Assembly: GCA_947178215.1 (NCBI GenBank)
Contig: CAMWXJ010000022.1
Span: 1-40,205 of the forward strand
Origin: an uncultured Porphyromonadaceae bacterium
GTDB lineage: Bacteria > Bacteroidota > Bacteroidia > Bacteroidales > Muribaculaceae
DNA: 40,205 bases
Reading direction: 5' to 3'
Below, one piece after another: positions 33,918-40,205 of this stretch (position 1 is its first letter; every line of letters begins with the position of its first letter). Below the pieces are notes generated by a model, which saw only the letters and a program-made list of their open reading frames with translations, did not search any database and had not been told where the DNA came from. The position numbers and the translations under genes are program-made.

Positions 33918-34244
33918 TTATCGGACTATGATTTTCTTAGCCCAAGCCACGCAACGTACAACGTAACAACCGCCCGGGAGAGAAACGGTCATCTGCGCCG
34001 AAGCTTCTACTTCCGCCTTCTTTACAAGTTGACCTGTTATGGAGTACACCATAAACACAGTCGGCTCGTTGGGTGACGCTATAAGTTCCACTCCGCCCTC
34101 GGTGGCTCGTATGGCCGGATAGTCGGCTTTATCCACCGTGTTTATGGCCTCTAAATCCGCCTGGGGCATAATCGCACCGATCGCATCTACTTGTGCAGCA
34201 GATGTAATCAGGGCGCTCAGGGCTATTATGACTTTGCGTATCAT
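33918..34244 (-). CDS. Small exported protein consisting mostly of a type IX-like sorting domain
   Basis: A 108-residue protein: signal peptide (about residues 1-21, MIRKVIIALSALITSAAQVDA), a short linker, and residues 50-108 that match the beta-sandwich C-terminal domain of Bacteroidetes type IX secretion cargo: VFMVYSITGQLVKKAEVE, then VSLPGGCYVVRC and the terminal KKIIVR. Normally this domain ends a large secreted protein; here there is almost no cargo. It could be a decoy, a remnant, or a small surface protein. It is the first gene before the pullulanase, with its own promoter. Confidence 0.72.
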   Translation of the reverse strand: MIRKVIIALSALITSAAQVDAIGAIMPQADLEAINTVDKADYPAIRATEGGVELIASPNEPTVFMVYSITGQLVKKAEVEASAQMTVSLPGGCYVVRCVAWAKKIIVR

Positions 34245-34275
34245 TACTTGCGTCGGTGGTTATGGTGTTTTCTTT

Positions 34276-34307
34276 GCAAAGTTACAAAATCGCCGTCAAA
34301 TCGGCAA
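34276..34307 (-). promoter_or_regulatory. Promoter of the sorting-domain protein / pullulanase unit
   Basis: Minus strand: TTGC (34304-34307), a 19-base spacer, TAACTTTGC (34276-34284). Leader about 25 bases. It is back to back with the glycogen synthase promoter at 34355-34386, with about 50 bases between their -33 elements. Confidence 0.7.
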
Positions 34308-34354
34308 TATCAATGATAATTTTTTGTTACAGGGGTATTTTTTAAAGGGCAAAA

Positions 34355-34386
34355 TTGCGAAATTGCAGTGAAATGACTACTTTTGC
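34355..34386 (+). promoter_or_regulatory. Promoter of glycogen synthase
   Basis: TTGC (34355-34358), a 19-base spacer, TACTTTTGC (34378-34386). Predicted leader about 70 bases before the ATG at 34465, longer than most in this window. Confidence 0.7.
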
Positions 34387-34464
34387 AACGCTTTTTGATA
34401 TTTTTCATCTGCGGCTAAACCCTCATGAAGTCACAAAGCCAAGCGAAACACTTCATAACACATT

Positions 34465-36165
34465 ATGCATCAGCTTAATCAGTCGGAAGTTCTCGACCTG
34501 CTCGTAAGCGCGAGCTGGGAGGTCTGCAACAAAATCGGCGGCATTTATGCCGTGTTGTCGACCCAGGCTGCCAACCTCCAAAAGATTTACAAGGATAACG
34601 CTATATATGTAGGTCCCGATGTGTGGCGTCAGGAAGGAGTAGAATCACCATATTTCATCGAAGACGGTTCTGTACTTAAAAACTGGCGCGGACGGACTTC
34701 TCTCCCCGAAGGCGTCAAAGTTAGAGTCGGCCGTTGGAATGTGCCCGGACGCCCCGTAGCCATACTCGTTGATTTCCAGTCTATGTACGCCGGCAAGGAC
34801 GCGTTCTATGGCCGCATGTGGCAGCTTTACGGAGTCGATTCTCTACATGCCTACGGCGATTATGACGAGGCTTGTGCTTTCAGCCATGCCGCAGGTATTG
34901 TGGTAGCAAGCCTTTACGACCATTTCTCGGCCCTCAAAGCCAAGAAGAAAGGCGCCTCGCCTCTTAACGCCGCAGCCCATTTCCACGAGTGGACCACAGG
35001 TATGGGTCTATTATATATAAAGGCGGAACGCCCGGAGATTGCTACACTCTTTACTACTCACGCTACGTCGATAGGCCGCAGCATCTGCGGTAACGGCAAG
35101 CCTCTCTACGACTATCTGAAAGGCTATAACGGCGACCAGATGGCGCGTGAACTCAATATGGAGTCGAAGCATTCGCTCGAAAAGACAGCGGCCCACCAGG
35201 CCGACTGCTTCACAACAGTGAGCGACATTACTGCCGCCGAGTGCGAGCAGCTTCTCGACAAGCGCCCCGACATCGTAACCCCCAACGGCTTCGAGGCAGG
35301 ATTTGTCCCAGCCGAAAAAAAATTCGCCGCCGCGCGTGCCAAGGCGCGTAAAGTGCTTGCCGAAGTTGCCCGCTCCCTCACAGGCTGCGCCGAAAACGAC
35401 GATACATTTTTCGTGGCGACATCAGGCCGTTGCGAGTACCGCAACAAGGGCATAGACATTTATCTCGATGTAATGGCTACCCTCCGCGCACGCGCCGAGC
35501 AGCTTAATAGAAAAATTGTGGCCTTTGTCATGGTTCCCGCTTGGGTTGACAAGGCGCGTCAGGATCTGCGTAAAAGCATCGACGTCCAGAGCGCTGCCAC
35601 CCTACCCGATCCTGTCATTACCCACACGGTGCATAACCCCGACAGTGACCCCATCCTCTGTCGTATTCACGGCCTCGGCTTAGGCGCAATTGACAAGCGC
35701 CTTGCCGTAATATACGTGCCGTGTTATCTCGACGGACGCGACGGCATCTTCAACGGAATGACCTATTACGATCTGTTGATAGGCATGGACGCAACAGTGT
35801 TCCCCTCCTACTACGAGCCGTGGGGTTACACTCCCCTTGAAAGCTGCGCTTTCGGCGTACCTACCGTCACAACATCTCTCTCGGGATTCGGCCAGTGGAT
35901 TCTCAGATCATTTGAGGCTACTTTCGAAGGCTGCGGAGTAAATGTTGTCGCCCGTGGTGACAACAACTACGGCCATGTTGTCGATTCTATCAGTAACTCG
36001 CTCCGTTTTCTTATCAATAGCGACAAGACCCAGGTCGCAGCAATAAGCGCCGCCGCCCACCACACAGCCGAGTGCGCTGCATGGGATCACTTTATCAAAT
36101 ATTATATAGAAGCCTATGCTATAGCCGAACGCAACCGTGACGCCCGCACCGGCTCAGGGATGTGA
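34465..36165 (+). CDS. Glycogen synthase, GT3 family (eukaryote-like)
   Basis: A 566-residue glycosyltransferase resembling yeast and animal glycogen synthase rather than bacterial GlgA. The N-terminal ASWEVCNKIGGIYAVLST is the GT3 sugar-nucleotide loop. AAHFHEWTTGMGLLYIKAERPEIATLFTTHAT, then NMESKHSLEKTAAHQADCFTTVSDITAAE follow. The catalytic Glu pair lies in EPWGYTPLE (Glu451, Glu459), then VPTVTTSLSGFGQWI. It would use UDP- or ADP-glucose; GT3 enzymes use UDP-glucose. The animal Arg-rich regulatory region is not seen. It is followed after 87 bases by the phosphorylase, so both arms of glycogen turnover share a transcript. Confidence 0.92.
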   Translation: MHQLNQSEVLDLLVSASWEVCNKIGGIYAVLSTQAANLQKIYKDNAIYVGPDVWRQEGVESPYFIEDGSVLKNWRGRTSLPEGVKVRVGRWNVPGRPVAILVDFQSMYAGKDAFYGRMWQLYGVDSLHAYGDYDEACAFSHAAGIVVASLYDHFSALKAKKKGASPLNAAAHFHEWTTGMGLLYIKAERPEIATLFTTHATSIGRSICGNGKPLYDYLKGYNGDQMARELNMESKHSLEKTAAHQADCFTTVSDITAAECEQLLDKRPDIVTPNGFEAGFVPAEKKFAAARAKARKVLAEVARSLTGCAENDDTFFVATSGRCEYRNKGIDIYLDVMATLRARAEQLNRKIVAFVMVPAWVDKARQDLRKSIDVQSAATLPDPVITHTVHNPDSDPILCRIHGLGLGAIDKRLAVIYVPCYLDGRDGIFNGMTYYDLLIGMDATVFPSYYEPWGYTPLESCAFGVPTVTTSLSGFGQWILRSFEATFEGCGVNVVARGDNNYGHVVDSISNSLRFLINSDKTQVAAISAAAHHTAECAAWDHFIKYYIEAYAIAERNRDARTGSGM

Positions 36166-36252
36166 ACATAAACCGCTCTCCGCGTGTCATCATTAAATGA
36201 TACCTACAAACGAATAACGAAACTTAAAGTCAATATACAACTAAGTCAGCTT

Positions 36253-38820
36253 ATGAAAATTCAGGTAAGCAACACAAACTCTCCCCAATGGCGTGACATG
36301 ACTGTCAATGCCGAGCTGCCCCTCAAACTTGCTCCGCTGTCGACACTCGCAAAGAATCTCTGGTGGGTATGGAACAGCGATGCCAAGAACCTCTTCCGTG
36401 ACCTCAATCCCGACCTATGGCGCGCTACCGGCCAAAATCCGGTGATGCTGCTCCAACGCCTTTCGGCTGAGCGTCTTTCCGAGATCATCAAGGACAAGGA
36501 AATGATGTATCGCATCAACAAGGTCTATGCCGACTTCCAGGCTTACATGGCCAAGCCGATGCGTGCCGACATCCCCTCGGTGGCCTATTTCTCGATGGAA
36601 TACGGCCTGTGCAACTGCCTCAAAATATACTCCGGTGGCTTAGGTGTGCTTGCCGGTGACTATATCAAGGAAGCTTCCGACAGCTGCGTCGACATGACTG
36701 CGGTCGGCTTCCTCTACCGTTACGGCTACTTTACCCAGACCCTCTCGGTCGACGGCCAGCAGATAGCCAACTACGAGCCCCAAAACTTCAACCAACTCCC
36801 TATCGAGCAGGTTACCGATGCAGAAGGCCAGCCACTCATACTCGAAGTACCCTATCCCGGTCGTATAGTTTACAGCCACATATGGCGCGTAAACGTAGGC
36901 CGCATGAAGCTCTACCTCATGGATACTGACTTCGACATGAACTCGGAGTATGACCGCTCTATCACCCACCAGCTCTATGGCGGTGACTGGGAAAACCGTA
37001 TCAAGCAGGAATACCTCCTTGGCATCGGCGGCATCCTCATGCTCAAAGCCCTCGGCATCAAGTCGGAGCTCTATCACGCCAACGAAGGCCACGCCGCACT
37101 CCTCAACCTCCAGCGTCTGGTGGACTATGTGCAGGAGAAGAATCTCGACTTTAACACCGCCCTCGAACTCGTTCGCGCTTCGAGCCTCTACACCGTTCAC
37201 ACTCCCGTTCCTGCCGGTCACGACTACTTTGACGAAGGCCTCTTCGGCAAGTACATGGGAGAATATCCCGCCAAGCTCGGTATCTCTTGGCAGGACCTTA
37301 TGAATATGGGCCGTGAGAATCCCGACAGTCATGAGCGCTTCTCGATGAGCGTGTTTGCGCTGAACACCTGCCAGGAAGCCAACGGCGTAAGCTGGCTCCA
37401 CGGCGAAGTGTCGAAGAAGATGTTTGCCGGCATCTGGAAAGGCTACTCATGGGAGGAAAGCCATGTAGGCTATGTAACCAACGGCGTACACATGCCCACC
37501 TGGGCTGCCTCCGAATGGAAGCAGTTCTATGCAGAGAACCTCGGCGAGCAGGTGTTCGACCACCAGAGCGACCCCAAAGCATGGGAAGGCATCTTCAAGG
37601 TGTCCGACGACGCTATCTGGGATATGCGAGTGCGCCTCAAAAACAAGTTCATCAACTTTGTTAAGCGCGATTTCAAGGAGAAGTGGCTCGCCAACCAGGG
37701 CGATCCCTCCGCTGTGATGAAGATTGTCGACAAGATTAATCCCAACGCTCTCATCATCGGCTTCGCCCGCCGCTTCGCTACCTACAAGCGCGCTCATCTC
37801 CTCTTTACTGACCTCGACCGTCTTGCCAAGATTGTCAACAACGACCAGTTCCCCGTACAGTTCGTGTTCTCCGGCAAGGCTCATCCCGCCGACGGTGCAG
37901 GACAGGGCCTGATCAAGCGCATCATGGAGATTAGCCGCATGCCCCAGTTCCTCGGCAAAATCATCTTCCTTGAAGATTACAACATGATAGTGGCCAAGCG
38001 CCTTGTAACCGGTGTCGACATATGGCTCAACACCCCGACCCGTCCCCTTGAAGCATCCGGCACATCAGGCGAGAAAGCCGAGATGAACGGTGTGCTCAAC
38101 TTCTCGGTACTCGACGGCTGGTGGTACGAAGGCTACAAGTTTGACGAGAAGGCCGGCTGGGCCCTTACCGACAAACGCACCTTCACCGACCAGAGTCAGC
38201 AGGACAAGCTCGACGCCGCCACCATCTACTCAATGCTCGAGAACGAGATTATTCCCCTCTACTTCGCCAAGAACTCCAAGGGCTATTCTCCCGAGTGGAT
38301 TCAGTACATCAAGCGTTCTATCGGCCATATCGCTCCTCACTTCACCATGCAGCGCATGATTGAGGACTATATCGACCGCTTCTATCGCCCAGAGGACAAG
38401 CGCTTCCGCGCTCTCGCCGCCAACGACTACTCTCTCGCCCGCGAAGTAGTGGCATGGAAGGAAAAGGTTGTCGCCGCATGGAGTGGCATCAAGGTTCTCA
38501 GTGTCAACGATGACATCAACACCCTCACCCAGCCCGCAACCACCGGCGAGAAGTTCAGCGTAAACATCACTATCGATACCAACGGCCTGTCGTCGGAGGA
38601 CCTCGGCGTAGAACTCGTAATATATCGCGTGGCCGACGGTGTCGAGAATCTCGCTACCACCCGTCAGTTCACAGTCACCAAGCAGGACGGCAACATCGTT
38701 ACCTACTCGCTCCGCGACAACATGCGCGAGGCCGGTGTTTATCGTTTTGCATACCGTCTCTATCCCAAGAATGTCAATCTGCCTCACCGTCAGGACTTCG
38801 CCTACGTGCGTTGGCTCTGA
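36253..38820 (+). CDS. Alpha-glucan phosphorylase (GT35) with DUF3417 N-terminus
   Basis: An 855-residue enzyme releasing glucose-1-phosphate from glycogen. The N-terminal DUF3417 segment ([20 protein letters not shown]) marks the bacterial alpha-glucan family phosphorylase branch. ACTIVE-site features are [41 protein letters not shown] and the PLP lysine Lys608 in [17 protein letters not shown], where GEKAEMNG replaces the commoner GMKAAANG. I use the ATG at 36253; a GTG start 23 codons upstream would be open, but the preceding residues do not belong to the family. A C-terminal beta-rich domain of about 90 residues follows the catalytic part. A strong terminator follows. Confidence 0.93.
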   Translation: MKIQVSNTNSPQWRDMTVNAELPLKLAPLSTLAKNLWWVWNSDAKNLFRDLNPDLWRATGQNPVMLLQRLSAERLSEIIKDKEMMYRINKVYADFQAYMAKPMRADIPSVAYFSMEYGLCNCLKIYSGGLGVLAGDYIKEASDSCVDMTAVGFLYRYGYFTQTLSVDGQQIANYEPQNFNQLPIEQVTDAEGQPLILEVPYPGRIVYSHIWRVNVGRMKLYLMDTDFDMNSEYDRSITHQLYGGDWENRIKQEYLLGIGGILMLKALGIKSELYHANEGHAALLNLQRLVDYVQEKNLDFNTALELVRASSLYTVHTPVPAGHDYFDEGLFGKYMGEYPAKLGISWQDLMNMGRENPDSHERFSMSVFALNTCQEANGVSWLHGEVSKKMFAGIWKGYSWEESHVGYVTNGVHMPTWAASEWKQFYAENLGEQVFDHQSDPKAWEGIFKVSDDAIWDMRVRLKNKFINFVKRDFKEKWLANQGDPSAVMKIVDKINPNALIIGFARRFATYKRAHLLFTDLDRLAKIVNNDQFPVQFVFSGKAHPADGAGQGLIKRIMEISRMPQFLGKIIFLEDYNMIVAKRLVTGVDIWLNTPTRPLEASGTSGEKAEMNGVLNFSVLDGWWYEGYKFDEKAGWALTDKRTFTDQSQQDKLDAATIYSMLENEIIPLYFAKNSKGYSPEWIQYIKRSIGHIAPHFTMQRMIEDYIDRFYRPEDKRFRALAANDYSLAREVVAWKEKVVAAWSGIKVLSVNDDINTLTQPATTGEKFSVNITIDTNGLSSEDLGVELVIYRVADGVENLATTRQFTVTKQDGNIVTYSLRDNMREAGVYRFAYRLYPKNVNLPHRQDFAYVRWL

Positions 38821-38844
38821 TAATCCGGCAGCTTCATACATAGT

Positions 38845-38877
38845 TCGGGCCGCTTTCCGTATCGGAAAGCGGCCCGA
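38845..38877 (+). terminator. Terminator after the phosphorylase gene
   Basis: A perfect 15-bp stem, TCGGGCCGCTTTCCG with CGGAAAGCGGCCCGA, and a TAT loop, 24 bases after the stop. The tail TTGCTATACT is only weakly T-rich. Confidence 0.75.
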
Positions 38878-38979
38878 TTGCTATACTGACACTGACTGCG
38901 ATGCCATGAACCACTGTCACCTCAATGTTGTTATCCACACAGAAAAAAGACTAACAACACACTCATCAATATCTTAATC

Positions 38980-39924
38980 ATGGACAGAAAAATCCTGCTC
39001 TCCGACCTCCAGACATCTGTTGCCGAGGCCTATGAGAAATATCGCGTATATGACACCGGCGAAGCAACCTCCGATTCGCGTGTTGAATCTGTCGACCCCA
39101 ACGCTTTCGGTATCGCCGTAACTTTGACCGACGGCACTGTTATAGCCGCAGGCGATTCCGGCAAGGCCGTGCCTATGACCACAGTGGCCAAAATACCCAT
39201 AATGCTCACTCTGCTCACTCAAAACAATCCTCAGGATATAATCCAACGCTCGGGTATGTGCAAATGCGGAGCCGGTGGCTGTAAGCATCCCGCCAAACCC
39301 AAAGTGCCGGTAAGCGCAAAGGGTATCCGTGCCATGAGCATGCTTCAACCTACCGGCGACCCCGACGGCAAATGGGATATTCTTATCGGTAATATGCTTG
39401 GTCTTACCGGCTCGGAAGTGACCCTCGACGACGGCTTTTTCCAAAAGATGATGGGCGAGAATAAGTCGGCCAACACCGAAAATCTGCTCGCCGACGCAGG
39501 CTACTATCTTTACGACGACGCTCAGAAGTCAATCGAACTCTATACTAAGATGATGGCGATGACTGCATCCGCCGAGCAGTTGTCGGCCATGTGTGCCACA
39601 ATCGCCGCCGACGGCTACAACCCCCTTACCAAGGCCAACATCTTTGATGGCAATCTCGCTCAGCGCCTCGTAGGATTCATTGCTGCCAAAGGGCCTCACA
39701 AGATGGCAAAACCCTGGCTTATGCTCACAGGCCTTCCGGCTCTTTCCGGATATGCGGGCACCATTGCCGGCGTACTTCCGGGTGTGATGGGCATCGCAGC
39801 CTATTCGCCAGTGGTAAACGGAGCAGGCATCTCCATACGCAGCGCACAGGCTATCGCCGAGATTATGAACCGTCTTGAACTCTCGGCGCTTTCAAGCGCG
39901 CGTGTCACCATTTCAGAGAAATAA
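38980..39924 (+). CDS. Glutaminase-like protein with altered active site
   Basis: A 314-residue protein resembling GlsA/YbaS-type glutaminases (serine beta-lactamase-like fold). Similar stretches are FGIAVTLTDGTVIAAGDSGKAVPMTTVAKI, then LSAMCATIAADGYNPLTKANIF and GLPALSGYAGTIAGVLPGVMGIAAYSP. At the catalytic S-x-x-K, the serine is Thr68 (TVAK, Lys71). The usual NP-x-x-NAGAI becomes VPVSAKGIRAMSML, and the Tyr before GLPA is not evident. A Cys/His-rich insert CKCGAGGCKH (94-103) could bind a metal. Whether it still hydrolyses glutamine to glutamate is uncertain. Alone between two terminators, so a single-gene unit. Confidence 0.75.
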   Translation: MDRKILLSDLQTSVAEAYEKYRVYDTGEATSDSRVESVDPNAFGIAVTLTDGTVIAAGDSGKAVPMTTVAKIPIMLTLLTQNNPQDIIQRSGMCKCGAGGCKHPAKPKVPVSAKGIRAMSMLQPTGDPDGKWDILIGNMLGLTGSEVTLDDGFFQKMMGENKSANTENLLADAGYYLYDDAQKSIELYTKMMAMTASAEQLSAMCATIAADGYNPLTKANIFDGNLAQRLVGFIAAKGPHKMAKPWLMLTGLPALSGYAGTIAGVLPGVMGIAAYSPVVNGAGISIRSAQAIAEIMNRLELSALSSARVTISEK

Positions 39925-39950
39925 ATCTAAACTGACACCTTACATATACG

Positions 39951-39993
39951 TCATCCGCTCGGGTATGACACATAGTTGTGCCCGAGCGGATGA
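39951..39993 (+). terminator. Terminator after the glutaminase-like gene
   Basis: A 13-bp perfect stem TCATCCGCTCGGG with CCCGAGCGGATGA and a 17-base loop, followed by TGTATATTTTC. It lies 27 bases after the stop codon. Confidence 0.72.
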
Positions 39994-40033
39994 TGTATAT
40001 TTTCGGAAATGTGTCATACTCTCGCCTGCGTGC

Positions 40034-40065
40034 TTGCACAGGGCTTACGAATTTAGTAATTTTGC
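40034..40065 (+). promoter_or_regulatory. Promoter of lepA
   Basis: TTGC (40034-40037), a 19-base spacer, TAATTTTGC (40057-40065). Expected leader about 15-18 bases before the ATG at 40088. Confidence 0.7.
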
Positions 40066-40087
40066 TATCTCAAAAGCAATGTAAGTA

Positions 40088-40205
40088 ATGAAGAATATGC
40101 GCAATTTCTGCATAATCGCACATATCGACCATGGCAAAAGCACCTTAGCAGACCGCCTGCTTGAATACACCAAGACCGTGGCACAAAAAGACCTGCAGGC
40201 TCAGG
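40088..40205 (+). CDS. lepA: Elongation factor 4 (LepA), N-terminal part
   Basis: The first 39 codons of a translational GTPase, cut by the window end. [19 protein letters not shown] contains the G1 P-loop AHIDHGKS, and [11 protein letters not shown] is the typical LepA continuation. LepA acts on the ribosome, where it is linked to back-translocation and to initiation and assembly. The frame is open to the last base. Confidence 0.93.
   Translation, partial: MKNMRNFCIIAHIDHGKSTLADRLLEYTKTVAQKDLQAQ

Noticed and set aside
36184-36252. GTG extension of the phosphorylase
   Set aside because: The extra 23 residues do not resemble the family N-terminus and the ATG at 36253 gives the standard start.
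38931-38939. TTATCCACA, a perfect DnaA box
   Set aside because: It is single, with no cluster, no AT-rich unwinding element and no dnaA or dnaN nearby, so it is not an origin.

Overview
The window looks like a chromosomal segment of a Bacteroidales bacterium, most plausibly a gut Muribaculaceae relative (the family is my inference). The reasons are the Bacteroidetes-type promoters (TAnnTTTG -7 element, often with TTTG or TTGC 19-20 bases upstream), a purH-mreBCD-PBP2-rodA cluster, a eukaryote-like GT3 glycogen synthase, a type IX secretion-like C-terminal domain, and an MGGFFG-type PurF paralogue. I see no prophage, insertion sequence, CRISPR array or rRNA; almost everything is housekeeping.

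Layout. 1-361: tRNA-Leu(UAG) with its terminator. 362-5063 (minus): dCMP deaminase, S41 protease, 5-formyl-THF cyclo-ligase and an ABC-F ATPase, read as one unit. 5115-6691 (plus): a metal-type ABC ATPase without a permease, then a PHP phosphatase. 6695-17457 (minus): purH, mreB, mreC, mreD, PBP2, rodA, dusB, a GIN-domain exported protein and a polysaccharide flippase. 17719-18225 (plus): flavodoxin. 18320-18620: a candidate structured non-coding RNA on the minus strand. 18700-27721 (minus): Fur-family regulator, purA, DUF1015 protein, small membrane protein, purL and a purF paralogue. 27874-28422 (minus): HTH regulator, preceded by an AT-rich 0.9 kb region without genes. 29322-29861 (minus): carbonic anhydrase. 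30147-31069 (plus): queD-queE. 31166-34244 (minus): a small exported protein that is nearly all sorting-like domain, a secreted pullulanase and an MBL hydrolase. 34465-38820 (plus): glycogen synthase and alpha-glucan phosphorylase. 38980-39924 (plus): glutaminase-like protein. 40088-end: start of lepA.

How the genes fit together. Four entries belong to purine synthesis (purH, purL, purF-like, purA). The elongasome set (MreBCD, PBP2, RodA) is complete. Glycogen synthesis and breakdown genes are divergent from an exported pullulanase operon. QueD and QueE make the 7-deazaguanine precursor of queuosine.

The strongest candidates for something undescribed are: (1) the minus-strand structured RNA at about 18320-18620, with a canonical promoter, an 11-bp long-range closing stem, several local hairpins and an intrinsic terminator; (2) a PurF paralogue that keeps the PRPP loop and cysteines but has lost the glutaminase nucleophile; (3) a glutaminase-like protein with altered catalytic residues and a Cys-rich insert; (4) a gene-free region with eleven TTTGCA/TGCAAA words; and (5) a symmetrical overlapping divergent promoter at 5068-5113. 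All identifications come from reading the sequence; no database search was run.
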